64,000 bases of DNA from the NCBI GenBank assembly GCA_034522175.1, contig JAXHLQ010000001.1, forward strand, positions 4,154,001-4,218,000. The letters run 5' to 3'. Below, one piece after another: positions 42,428-50,846 of the stretch. The position numbers were made by a program, and so were the translations under genes. Each line of letters opens with the position of its first letter. Within the stretch, counting starts at the first letter, position 1. This stretch comes from JAIPDZ01 sp034522175 (lineage in GTDB: Bacteria; Desulfobacterota; DSM-4660; Desulfatiglandales; Desulfatiglandaceae). The notes below the pieces were generated by a model. That model ran no database searches and had not been told where the DNA came from. It saw only the letters and a program-made list of their open reading frames with translations.

Positions 42428-42504
42428 TGGCGCGCCCAGCAGGATTCGAACCTGCGACCTACGGATTCGTAGTCCGTCACTCTATCCAACTGAGCTATGG
42501 GCGC
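42428..42504 (-). tRNA. tRNA-Arg (anticodon ACG), intact copy at the junction of elements 1 and 2
   Basis: 77 nt on the - strand: acceptor GCGCCCA/TGGGCGC with encoded CCA, D arm AGCTCAGTTGGATAGAGT, anticodon stem ACGGA/TCCGT with loop CTACGAA (anticodon ACG), T arm GCAGGTTCGAATCCTGC. The left 46 bp repeat at 29354 and the right 42 bp repeat at 50688, overlapping only in GGATTCGTAGT (42463-42473). It is therefore composed of an element-1-borne 3' half and an element-2-borne 5' half. Arg-ACG, read as inosine, decodes CGN and is normally essential. Confidence 0.93.
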
Positions 42505-42514
42505 GTGAATGATT

Positions 42515-43652
42515 TCAACTACTTAGGCCACCCTGTATGGCCTTTAATTTTACTGTTGGGACTTTTGATGGGACTTCAGAAGAAAACCCGGCAAGAATTT
42601 CTGAACCATCCTTCAAATCCTCATCTGAATAATGGATATACCTGGCTGTAGTTCTCACGTCACTGTGTCCCAAATACTGTGCTATGAATTTAATGTCTTT
42701 CCCTGCCAAGGCCAAATTTGTGGCTGCTGTGTGTCTTAAATCGTGTAGCCTCAATTTGTCAACCCCTGGGACACCCCCAAGTCCTGCTTTTTTTAGAATC
42801 CCGTTCCAACTGTTCTGAATGGCTGTGAAACGTGTCCCTGTCTTAAGATTTACGACTACATATTCCGACCCTGTTTTCTGATCCATGAGACGCTTCAGGA
42901 CACGTTTCACCACACTGTTGATGGGAACCCTCTTGTCTTTCGTCTTTCGCTTCTGAGAGGCTCTTGGGACCGTGATTATTCCCTCTTTTAAGTCAACCCA
43001 TGATCTCTTCATGGACAGAATTTCTCCCATACGCATGGCAGTATTGAGGCCGAGTACCAGGATATCCTTCAAGTGATGATACCTCACATCGGCCTTTTCA
43101 ATTTCCTGGAGGATCTTCTCCACCTCGGCCACTGAGAGGACCCTCTCTTTCTGAATCTCCCCAAAAAATGTCACAAGTGAGACGGGATTCATCCCGGCCT
43201 TGCCTGACTTTATGAGGACGTTAAACATCGAGCGCATCAAGGCAAGCTCCCTGTTGATCGACGTGTAAGCTGACCTCGGATTCATCCCGGCCTTGCTTTA
43301 GCTGCTTTTCCCTAATCGCCTCCTGTCGGCTGTCGACATATTTTTGCATCAAGTCTTGATTGTTCTCGATGCTCCGAATCCGTTTATTCCCAAAAAATCC
43401 GTTTAAGTGACCGGCGCTGAGGACGTTCCTCTTATAGCTGCTTTTCGTTTTTGACTTTTTCAGATGTTCCTTCATGGCCTCACTGAATATCGGATTATCC
43501 ATCTTTCTCCGGTATTCACCGGACGCCACATCTGTTCGGAACTTCCGATCTTTCTCACTGGCAATCGTTTTGCTGACAGGACCATGGCTCTTTGTGTATC
43601 GCCTCCCATCATGCCAGAAATCGCTGTACCACCGGCCTGTTCGCTTAAACAT
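42515..43652 (-). CDS. int: Tyrosine-type integrase of element 2, frameshifted
   Basis: About 379 aa in total. The N-terminal part (from 43652, AGGAGG upstream) has MFKRTGRWYSDFWHDGRRYT and a SAM-like domain. A +1 shift near 43266 joins it to the catalytic part: NTAMRMGEILSMK (Arg), LHDLRHTAATNLALAG (HxxR), YLGHSDVRTTARYIH (GH and Tyr). Removing one T gives EVSYTSINRELALMR, which reads naturally. The gene ends close to the tRNA 5' side, so its last codons form the left arm with the 33-bp repeat. Confidence 0.85.
42546..42578. promoter_or_regulatory. Element 2 arm repeat, left copy (33 bp)
   Basis: Identical to 50532-50564 in the same orientation; each copy contains GTTGGGACTTTTGATGGGAC with two GGGACTT motifs. 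The copies lie about 70-125 bp inside the two cores, as expected for integrase arm-binding sites. Confidence 0.7.
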
Positions 43653-43656
43653 GGCT

Positions 43657-43830
43657 CTAATCCTCCTGGAGGCGAAACTCTCCGACGCTGTTCCCGTTCA
43701 AGTCCATGATCCGACCGGCCTCATGGCCTGCCTCCACCTGACCGGCCACCTTCCGGAGGATACGGCTGATCTCAATGGCAGGCTCTTCAAACGCTGCATT
43801 GTCACAATTCATACTTAGCACAAAATCCAT
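43657..43830 (-). CDS. Hypothetical small protein, element 2
   Basis: 57 aa from ATG 43830 with AGGAGGTGTGAG before it; helical, with NAAFEEPAIEISRILRKVAG. Not recognised. The integrase ATG follows 4 bp after its stop, so it is in the int operon. Confidence 0.6.
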   Translation of the reverse strand: MDFVLSMNCDNAAFEEPAIEISRILRKVAGQVEAGHEAGRIMDLNGNSVGEFRLQED

Positions 43831-43964
43831 CTCACACCTCCTTTTCCTGAATTTTGACCTCCTGAGACCCACCACAATCAACGATCACACCCGGACCTAT
43901 ACCACGGTATGGCCAAAAAGGGAAGCTGTGAACCGGCCTCCGTATTGGAGACCGGCTCATCCCT

Positions 43965-44681
43965 CTACCTGATCCCTAATCGCTTCAAGAGAGAATCCCC
44001 CTCATGTGCCGGAGGTGGATCTCCTACCATGAAGGCTTTTTCACCCTCAATTTGCGTGTACTGGCTCGGATCTGGAATGTTAGACTTTATTTTCTCCACC
44101 TGCTTTGGATCAAAAACCGGCTCCAGCTTCATGTTCGTCAACGTCTGAACAGCAGATTGACAATATGAAATCGCCTCCAACAATGCCGGCCTGTTCGTTT
44201 TAACGCGTGTGGCCTTCTTTTCAGTAACCAGATTCCGTTTTCCCCCCACACGCTGAGTGCTTGTTCGACCCTCGGATCGGAGTTGGGTTAACTCTTTGGC
44301 GAAAAATTCAATCGCGCTGTCGATATCAGGATGACATGTGTTGAAGAGAACATCCTTTTCGGCCTGAATCCGTGACTGGAGGCTGTTCTTCAAGACGAGC
44401 ACACGGACCCTCTCTTGATCCAGCTCGGCCTTGATCCGTTGTTTTTCGGCCTCGGCCTGCTCCAACTCCTTTGTGAGACCCGACTCCTTCTCCGAGGCGA
44501 CCACGCTCTCCAGCTCCTTTTGAAACTCCGCAACCCTGGAGGCTGCCTCCTCACGCTGTTTGTTGGTTTTTGCCTGTTCCTCCTCCCTGAATTTCAGAAT
44601 CAAGGGATTCGTCTCAAACTCCTGGCTGAATTTCTCCAACTGTTCAACCCGTTCGGCTGTTTTCTGCGCTAATTTTACCAT
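43965..44681 (-). CDS. Coiled-coil protein, element 2
   Basis: About 238 aa from ATG 44681 (GGAGGG 7 bp upstream; its ATGGTAA overlaps the stop of the preceding gene). Residues 1-120 are heptad-rich (REEAASRVAEFQKELESVVA, LTKELEQAEAEKQRIKAELD). The C-terminal part (CHPDIDSAIEFFAKEL, SYCQSAVQTLTNMKLEPVFD) is not recognised. No membrane segment. The frame extends upstream to 44771, but the ribosome binding site and coupling favour 44681. Confidence 0.65.
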   Translation of the reverse strand: MVKLAQKTAERVEQLEKFSQEFETNPLILKFREEEQAKTNKQREEAASRVAEFQKELESVVASEKESGLTKELEQAEAEKQRIKAELDQERVRVLVLKNSLQSRIQAEKDVLFNTCHPDIDSAIEFFAKELTQLRSEGRTSTQRVGGKRNLVTEKKATRVKTNRPALLEAISYCQSAVQTLTNMKLEPVFDPKQVEKIKSNIPDPSQYTQIEGEKAFMVGDPPPAHEGDSLLKRLGIR

Positions 44682-44947
44682 ATCGCGACCCTCCGTAACC
44701 AATTTGAAATGCCATTTTTCCGTCCACTCATCACCGGCGGCACCGTCTTTCCCACGCCACTCCGGCGCCACTCCGACATTAAGCGATCATTCCGACCTTC
44801 TGCCAAAACAATTGGCAGCTCTTCATGGACATACCCACTAAAGAGGGAGAAATTCACTCCCATGAACTGTGAAAACCGTTTCACGGACTGTGGATCTGAC
44901 AACCTGAATCCCATCCTTGTCTCTGGGAATCTCCTTGTATTTTCCAT
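44675..44947 (-). CDS. Hypothetical protein with MSEWRR motif, element 2
   Basis: 90 aa; shares the pattern DRLMSEWRRSG with DQIMSEWKAAG of the next upstream gene, so the two may be distant paralogues. Its stop overlaps the ATG of the coiled-coil gene. A one-base change could also fuse it with the upstream-extended coiled-coil frame (PEWRGKDGAAGDEWTEKWHF), so its C-terminus is uncertain. Confidence 0.5.
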   Translation of the reverse strand: MENTRRFPETRMGFRLSDPQSVKRFSQFMGVNFSLFSGYVHEELPIVLAEGRNDRLMSEWRRSGVGKTVPPVMSGRKNGISNWLRRVAIW

Positions 44948-44949
44948 GT

Positions 44950-45240
44950 TTATCGCTCCTTTCGATTAAGTTTTTCACTGAATTCCTTCTCGGCCCACGG
45001 GACACCTTTTCTCCCGGCTGCCTTCCACTCGGACATGATCTGATCCCGATGTAGTAACCACACTCCCTTGAGTTCATCCCTCATACGCTGAGAGGGATAC
45101 GCCAACCGGAATGTCATCGCTCGACCCGGACAGCTCGGATGTGTCTCCCGTGTTTTGTAATTTCCAGTTTCCAGATATTGCCTTAAACTATCAAACAACA
45201 CTGGTTTTTGACCTCTTTTTGGCCTATTCATCTTTTTCAC
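44950..45240 (-). CDS. Hypothetical basic protein, element 2
   Basis: 96 aa, rich in Arg/Lys, containing LHRDQIMSEWKAAGRKGVPW. Overlaps the P27-like gene stop by 4 bp (ATGA) and ends 2 bp before the next ORF, so it is part of the same operon. Function unknown. Confidence 0.55.
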   Translation of the reverse strand: MKKMNRPKRGQKPVLFDSLRQYLETGNYKTRETHPSCPGRAMTFRLAYPSQRMRDELKGVWLLHRDQIMSEWKAAGRKGVPWAEKEFSEKLNRKER

Positions 45241-45521
45241 CTCCCTTTCAAAATCGGCACAATGTCTAAAGATAATTGTTTCAATGCCTGGAGAAATTGA
45301 GATCGCGCCTTCCGTTCCGTGTTCAGGGAAGGATGCTCACGGATTTCATTGAACCTGTTGGTGTACGTCAACCCATCCTTGTCTACGATCTCCCTGGCCT
45401 GCTCCATCCTGATATAAGACTGAATCGCTTGTTCCAAAATCTCCAGTCCTGCCTGATCTGATATGTCAAATTGCTCCAGGATTGCCTCTTTTAGCTCGTC
45501 ACCTGCCTTTTTCGGATTCAT
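45237..45521 (-). CDS. terS: P27-type small terminase subunit-like protein
   Basis: 94 aa, helical; REIVDKDGLTYTNRFNEIRE, then HPSLNTERKARSQFLQALKQ-LSLDI matches the conserved core of P27-family small terminases (helical, ends with L-x-A-L-K-x-L). In satellites, TerS redirects a helper's packaging machinery toward the satellite genome. Element 1 lacks a recognisable TerS, so this protein could also serve element 1's TerL. Confidence 0.7.
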   Translation of the reverse strand: MNPKKAGDELKEAILEQFDISDQAGLEILEQAIQSYIRMEQAREIVDKDGLTYTNRFNEIREHPSLNTERKARSQFLQALKQLSLDIVPILKGR

Positions 45522-45623
45522 AAAGCCTCCAAAGTTTGGGATTCAAAAAATGCCTTCCTTGTGAACGCGCCTCACCCGTACGGTTACACAACCTCGACTG
45601 GTATGATATGACCCACCCTCCCT

Positions 45624-45935
45624 TCAAAACAACCTCTGCTGTGGTGAAGAGATCCCGACTGTCTCCAGCTTATCCCGGACATCTTCAACGCTCCTGGCCA
45701 CGAATCCCAGACCACCGGACCTGTTGACATCCTCAATGAATTGCTGTTGATATTCCGTGACCCGGCCTCGATCTGTCTTGACCTCCACGCAAATCATCCG
45801 GCCTGATCCAGGAAGGCACCCAACGATATCAGATACACCCCTCCGACCCATGGGACCCCCCCAATGCTTATACACAAAGCATCCACACGACCGGAGGAAC
45901 TTGATTATCTGCCTTGTGATATCGGTTTCTTTCAC
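45624..45935 (-). CDS. VRR-NUC domain nuclease
   Basis: 103 aa; ETDITRQIIKFLRSCGCFVY, GRRGVSDIVGCLPGSG and ICVEVKTDRGRVTEYQQQFI form the PD-(D/E)XK VRR-NUC domain (D, then E-x-K, then Q). These stand-alone nucleases are common in phage replication modules. It overlaps the upstream TubC-like gene by 4 bp. Confidence 0.87.
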   Translation of the reverse strand: MKETDITRQIIKFLRSCGCFVYKHWGGPMGRRGVSDIVGCLPGSGRMICVEVKTDRGRVTEYQQQFIEDVNRSGGLGFVARSVEDVRDKLETVGISSPQQRLF

Positions 45936-46342
45936 TGGAACATCTCCGTTTGTTCATAATCCGGAGGAACCCAACACCCACGCCACCGTTCAAGCGCATC
46001 CCTGGCCTTGGGATAGTCACCGGCATTAGCTGCCTCTGTAATTCTCCCCTCCAGATGGAATGCCTTATCCCTGGTACTCTGTGGTACACCAAGCATCCGA
46101 CACCCGGACCGATCCCACAATTCGTTGACCTGGCTCACTGCCTTATCGACCTCCACTTGGAACACATCCTCCCTCCTCCTCAAAAAGTCCACCGCCTCCG
46201 GCTTGCGTCCACGGATCTCCTGGAGAAGGACCTGGACCCTCTCGGCATCCGGAGCGAAACCGGCCTTGATCTCCATCCGGATTCGATCTCCCTGCAATTC
46301 AATATGATATCCTTGACGCTCCAGTTCCCTGACCGCCTTCAT
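45932..46342 (-). CDS. Hypothetical protein with TubC-like N-terminus
   Basis: 136 aa; the first 60 residues (IELQGDRIRMEIKAGFAPDA, LLQEIRGRKPEAVDFLRRRE) resemble the TubC N-terminal docking-domain fold often seen next to phage primases. The rest (GCRMLGVPQSTRDKAF...) is not recognised. It overlaps the primase stop by 4 bp. Confidence 0.6.
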   Translation of the reverse strand: MKAVRELERQGYHIELQGDRIRMEIKAGFAPDAERVQVLLQEIRGRKPEAVDFLRRREDVFQVEVDKAVSQVNELWDRSGCRMLGVPQSTRDKAFHLEGRITEAANAGDYPKARDALERWRGCWVPPDYEQTEMFQ

Positions 46343-48868
46343 ATTTCGATCACCTCCGGAGGCTGTTTTTCATCTTCATTAGAAATAACGTCTGTAATGT
46401 CTGCATTGTCTGCAAACCCGCTATTGACGCCTGTTTCCGCTTGCAGACTTTGGTTTTTCAATGTCTGCAATGTCTGCAAATCTTCTTGACCCTGGCTATC
46501 CCACGCAGACTTTGCAGACTTCAGATTTTCAATGTCTGCATCCTGAGACCCGCTATTGACGCCTGTTCGCAGACTTTGCAGACTTTGCAGGCTTGTTTCT
46601 ATAAACTCATTTGTTTTTTTATCCCACACAAGGCACTTGACGGCTCTCCGACCGTTCGCATCATGGACCCCGCCTGCAATGGTAAGACCGCATCCCCTCA
46701 ACAACGATCCCATTGCCTTGGGTGTTCTGATTGTCTGTTCCTTTTGGCATCCTTCATTGAACCGATCCAGAATGTAACCCACGGCCAACCATCCGGAATC
46801 CACATCCGATCTCATGGCCTCCAACGTCTTGGCCAAATGCCGGACCTGATCCGTGATCTCGAAAGGCTCCGGCGCATTATCTGAGGCAATAAGCTCCATC
46901 GCCTGGACGATGTGTCCTAAGAAAAATTCTGAGACCCTGATCCCTTTTTCGATATCCCCCACATTTAAAATGATCCCCGGCTCCTGATCCCTGGAGAACA
47001 CATCCATCAAATAAAGGACCCCGGCCAACCTGAGACAAGATCCAATTAACTTGGGAATGAATCCACGAACCGGACCCGGCAAATCACCCTTCACCTGCAT
47101 CAACTCATTGCGCCAATTTAGGAACACCTCTTGTGCATCCTGGCTGAGACATAAGACCTTCCTTTCCTTGGCCTCATGTCGGCTGTCGGCCCACCTCATG
47201 GCTGTCTTCAAGAGGCTTTCCCATGCCTCCCTGTTTTCGTCTGACCATGATTCGGCTGTGAGAGGATAGAAGGCTGATCCCTCATAAACTGGCAGGAACC
47301 GGAACGCCGTACCGTCAACTAAAAAGAGATCACCATCACTCGAAAAGCATCGCCTCCACACCTGTGGCTGAATCCCACCAAATATGCTGACCCTTGCTCC
47401 GGATAATGTAACCGACCTCCCGGCTCGGACTATCCTGGCTGGCTGACCATCATGGAGACACAACCAACTTTCCCGATCCGATCCCTTTTGCTTATACTCA
47501 TTCTGGCCTGAAATGAAGGCCGACAACTCATCATAGACGCACACCTTCCCCCCATGACCGGAATGATCCTCCCTCAAACCTTCAAGCGTCAAACTCGTCA
47601 CGAAATACCCTCTCGGCCTTGGTGGAGGCTGGCCACGTTCCTTTTTCGGCATCGGCCTGCCACTCTTCAAACGCTGCCTTGTATTCTTCGTCTGCCTGAG
47701 ACTGCATTTCATACAGGACCCGGCATAAAGACCTCGGCGCATGTGTCTTGCCTTCACCACTGAATCTGATATCCATGAACCAAAAAATTAAAGGCTCAAA
47801 CCATGACAACTTAGGACTGACTGACACCACGGACCCGACCACGCTTGCAAGAATGGCAATGGCTGCTCCAGGGAGGGACGTTGCACTTGTGGCGCAACTC
47901 CTGGCCAACTGCTGCAAGGATTCTGCTATACTGGCAGGGAAGACATTCCACGGGAAGGGACCTCTCGGAAATCGTTTGACGGCCTCATCCTCCGGACTTT
48001 GTTCCGGCACCCATTCCGGACACTCGGCAATCATTCTCTCCAGTTCTTCTCTTGTACCACCGGCCTCAATCCAATCGCTGACATCACCCTTTTCAGGGAG
48101 ACCCGGTACCTCCAGGACCTTCACTGACCTGACCACGCTAATCAGGGACGAGGCCACCTTATCGGCATGTTTCCGACCCGGATCATCCCTATCAGGGAGA
48201 ACCACCACATCCTTTCCGGCCAACGATTCGTTGTATTCCGGACGCCATTTCCCGGCGCCACCGATATTCGTTGTGGCTGTGAATCCCAGTTTCCGAACCC
48301 TATCGGCATCCTTTTCGCCCTCCACGATCAGCACACGCTCTGCTTGGAGGACCTCCGGCAAGTGATAGAGCACCGGCCTGATCTTCTTCATGTTCCAAAT
48401 CCAACCGTCTTTACCATCTGGCCTTCGCTGCCTGAAATCCTTGGGATCGAATCGCACCGCCTGGTATAGCAGGGACCCGTTTTCATCCATGTAGTCGTAT
48501 GTCGCCACTATATGGCTCTTCTTGGATTGCTTCTGTGAGGACTTGGTGGAGGACCCGGACCCGTTTCCCGACACCGGGATATTAAATTCCTCGCAGATAC
48601 CGGACAGAATTTCAGGGAATGAGGATATGTTCTTCAAGAGATCATAGAACTTGAAAATATCTCCCTTAGCATCGCACCCGAAACACTTCCAGGCTCCTGT
48701 CTCACTGTTGAATGAAAGGGAAGGATCACCATCCTCATGGAAGGGACACCGGCACTTATTCCATTTCCCGACTGTGGACTTGGTTTCCATATACCGATTG
48801 AAAAAATCATTCCAATGGCCTTGGAAATGGCTGTTGACATTTTCTTTTTGAGGCCTTATATTATCCAT
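46339..48868 (-). CDS. Primase/DUF3987 replication protein, frameshifted
   Basis: Two parts joined by a +1 shift near 47600-47660. The N-terminal part (from 48868) has a CHC2 zinc finger (CRCPFHEDGDPSLSF, then CFGCDAKGDIFKF) and a TOPRIM domain (VLIVEGEKDADRV; VVVLPDRDDPG). The second part is a DUF3987 domain (GYFVTSLTLEGL, then CVYDELSAFISGQNEYK). The C-terminus has imperfect coding repeats (TLQTLQTLKNQ; TGVNSG twice), mirrored in DNA as TGCAGAC runs at 46385-46600. It would prime satellite replication. An EGKTHAPR stretch near the junction replaces an expected Walker A. Confidence 0.82.
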
Positions 48869-48946
48869 AAGTCACCATATTTTGGGTTTTGCTTTTTCGT
48901 TTTTCTGGCTTGGCCTTCCTGGAGCACCTCCAGGGAGGCTTTTCCG

Positions 48947-49522
48947 TTAGAAAGGGATTTCATCTATGACCTGATCCCACTCTATTGTTACAACCTCTCG
49001 CGCCTTGAAGACCCGGATATCATCAATTTCTATAAATCGTTTTTTGGCACTCATCCTGTACCCCTCATGCTCGACGGCTGCGCTCACTTCTGCGTCACAC
49101 CAATCAATGTATTTCCCCTTTTTGGGATCATCCACGCACACATCCAGTCGGCTGAATATGGAAAGCAGCTTCTTGAAAAGTTCATCGAAGCATGGGACCG
49201 CGTTTTTAATATCGGTATCCTCTGTAAACGAATAGTTCGGCTCAATGCGTACCAGCTTATCCACACCGGCCTTGTATTCGACATGGTTAATCTCTGACCA
49301 GAAATCATACTCGAAGCTATATTTTGCAATAAATGTCATTTCAGGATTCTTTTTTGAAAGTTCTCGGATCTCCTCATGAGGGACCCCACTGATTGTTTCG
49401 GCGAAAAGTCTCCCAGGCTCTCGATGGATATCTCTGGCATGTTGAAATTTAAAATCCTTTGTGATCTCATCAAACACCTCTGGATTGTCACTCGTCAAAA
49501 CTGTATTATCGATATTTGCCAT
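48947..49522 (-). CDS. Hypothetical protein, element 2
   Basis: About 191 aa from ATG 49522 (TGGAGGGTAAG upstream). Acidic, no recognised motif; two regions (NPEMTFIAKYSFEYDFWSEI and CDAEVSAAVEHEGYRMSAKK) suggest an alpha/beta fold. Its ATG lies 5 bp after the stop of a 45-aa gene, whose end provides its ribosome binding site. Confidence 0.6.
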   Translation of the reverse strand: MANIDNTVLTSDNPEVFDEITKDFKFQHARDIHREPGRLFAETISGVPHEEIRELSKKNPEMTFIAKYSFEYDFWSEINHVEYKAGVDKLVRIEPNYSFTEDTDIKNAVPCFDELFKKLLSIFSRLDVCVDDPKKGKYIDWCDAEVSAAVEHEGYRMSAKKRFIEIDDIRVFKAREVVTIEWDQVIDEIPF

Positions 49523-49526
49523 AATC

Positions 49527-49664
49527 TTACCCTCCACATCGTTTGATTAGCTGTTCGAAATCGTTCTGGAATAACTCCACCAACTCCCCATCGCTGGAGA
49601 CCTTCTCCCGGACCTGCTCATAAATTCCGATATCGGAGAGTATCTCCACAATTACCTGTTCCAT
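49527..49664 (-). CDS. Small ORF, 45 aa, element 2
   Basis: ATG 49664 with GGAGGTGATC 5 bp upstream, stop at 49527. An acidic helical peptide (MEQVIVEILSDIGIYEQVRE, ending LIKRCGG). The ribosome binding site overlaps the stop of the Xis-like gene, and the GGAGGGTAA stop region is the binding site of the next gene: a tightly coupled three-gene string. Confidence 0.6.
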   Translation of the reverse strand: MEQVIVEILSDIGIYEQVREKVSSDGELVELFQNDFEQLIKRCGG

Positions 49665-49669
49665 CCGGA

Positions 49670-49870
49670 TCACCTCCCCTCCCGTTTGATATCATCCAGG
49701 CTCACTCCCGGCGCATCCTGGACCCACCGCTCCAGCTCGCTCCTCAAAAAAAGCAACCTGCCTGCTGGCTTTCTAAAAGGGATCATCCGGCGCATGACAA
49801 GATTTCTCATGCCTGCTGGAGTTCGCTTGATGAACCTCGACGCCTCGACTGTGTTTAGGAATTCATCCAT
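49670..49870 (-). CDS. AlpA/Xis-type HTH protein, element 2
   Basis: 66 aa; FLNTVEASRFIKRTPAGMRN, then KPAGRLLFLRSELERWVQDA is the MerR-like HTH_17 excisionase fold. Its ATG lies about 40 bp after the MerR-type regulator's stop. Likely excisionase or activator of the leftward operon. Confidence 0.8.
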   Translation of the reverse strand: MDEFLNTVEASRFIKRTPAGMRNLVMRRMIPFRKPAGRLLFLRSELERWVQDAPGVSLDDIKREGR

Positions 49871-49913
49871 AATTTTGAAGTTACAACTTATAACTTTCCA
49901 TGCTTAAAAAAAA

Positions 49914-50360
49914 TCAACGTCTTGCAATCGCTGCATCGACGCTCTCTCTGAGTTTCGCAAAATTAACGATATAGACGTCATCAAATGGAACCATGTCTAA
50001 ACTTTCCTGTATGCTTGCAAGATCCAGAACGATATCATCACCCTCTTTGAAGTAAAGCGACACGGCCTTGGTTTTCCCGTCTTTTCGCATGTAAAGCAGA
50101 AAGATCACATCATCAAGATTGTCGCCACTAAGTGTCCCTGCTGATAGGAAATCGCTCGCGACTTTTCTTGATAAACCGGACTCCGTTATTTTCTTGAAAA
50201 GTGATATTGTATAAAGATCCTCACGACTCCAGATATTCCGTGAACCGTGACCGGACGCCACCTGGATGGACGGTAAAATAAACCCGTATTCCAACCACTG
50301 CTGAAGTCTGTTCCGCTTCACTCCGGTTATATCGAATATGTCTTTAGCCAAAAATTCCAT
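49914..50360 (-). CDS. MerR-type HTH regulator, element 2
   Basis: About 148 aa from ATG 50360 (GGAGGTGGGAA upstream). The N-terminal FLAKDIFDITGVKRNRLQQW, then GSRNIWSREDLYTISLFKKI is a MerR-like winged helix. The C-terminal sensor-like part (KTKAVSLYFKEGDDIVLDLA) is not recognised. First gene of the leftward element 2 operon and a candidate master repressor. Confidence 0.75.
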   Translation of the reverse strand: MEFLAKDIFDITGVKRNRLQQWLEYGFILPSIQVASGHGSRNIWSREDLYTISLFKKITESGLSRKVASDFLSAGTLSGDNLDDVIFLLYMRKDGKTKAVSLYFKEGDDIVLDLASIQESLDMVPFDDVYIVNFAKLRESVDAAIARR

Positions 50361-50687
50361 TTCCCACCTCCAAAAAAAGCAAATGAGCATCACTCATCTC
50401 AAAGTTATAACCTATGGCTTTAAATGTCAAGGACTTTTTTCAGTTATCGGAGGATTTTCACCATATCTTAGTGGTGGGACTTCAGTCTTAAACTTTATCC
50501 CCGATCCTCCCCACAATAAACAACTTACGTCAATTTTACTGTTGGGACTTTTGATGGGACTTCATAGGTGAAAAGGTATTCCTGGAGGACGTTCTGTGAT
50601 GTTTTGTGATGTTTGAAAAATAGGGATTTCTCAATAAAAAAGGGACCTTACTAAAAATTTCAGACACTTAGCAAGATCCCCTTGTTA
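50361..50687. other. Right end of element 2
   Basis: The promoter region of the MerR gene and attachment arm. A GTGGGACTTCAG site near 50471 and the 33-bp arm repeat (50532-50564) lie here. GGTCCCTTTTTTATTGAGAA-type text near 50630 may end transcription. No gene. Confidence 0.5.
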
Positions 50688-50729
50688 GGATTCGTAGTCC
50701 GTCACTCTATCCAACTGAGCTATGGGCGC
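50688..50729 (-). tRNA. Orphan 5' half of tRNA-Arg (right attachment site)
   Basis: 42 bp identical to 42463-42504: core GGATTCGTAGT (50688-50698), then the 5' anticodon stem, D arm and 5' acceptor strand. The left side departs into element 2. It is the chromosomal right junction; the tRNA promoter presumably still lies to its right, so a dead half-tRNA would be transcribed from the native promoter. Confidence 0.9.
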
Positions 50730-50846
50730 GTGAAAAAAACTATATCAGATCAAAAGGGAGAAGGCAAGCGCGGGTTTACAGGCTGCTGGATGCCGGATCA
50801 GGTCCGGCATGACGGAATGGTGAATGCTGTATCAGTACTAAAAGGC

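Larger units (their letters stand above)
29389..42462. mobile_element. Integrative element 1: candidate capsid-encoding phage satellite, about 13.1 kb
   Basis: Bounded by GGATTCGTAGT cores in tRNA-Arg at 29389 and 42463. Gene order: attL, HTH protein, radical SAM protein, Zn-ribbon protein, replication-like protein, iteron and repeat region, small ORFs, TerL, Com-like, portal, scaffold-like, major capsid, hypothetical, RHH regulator, integrase, attR. AT-rich compared with host sequence on both sides. No connector, tape measure, tail, baseplate, lysis or holin gene is recognisable, and 13 kb is small for a tailed phage. Capsid-forming PICI-type satellites have this combination. A decayed prophage is the alternative, but genes are densely and co-directionally packed. 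Confidence 0.75.
42474..50687. mobile_element. Integrative element 2: PICI-like satellite, about 8.2 kb
   Basis: Bounded by GGATTCGTAGT at 42463 and 50688. All genes run leftward: MerR-type regulator, Xis-like HTH, small ORF, hypothetical, primase/DUF3987, TubC-like, VRR-NUC, P27-type TerS, two small proteins, coiled coil, small protein, integrase. Integrase + Xis + primase + TerS without structural genes is the standard gene set of phage-inducible chromosomal islands. Stop-start overlaps are frequent, indicating one long operon. Confidence 0.75.
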
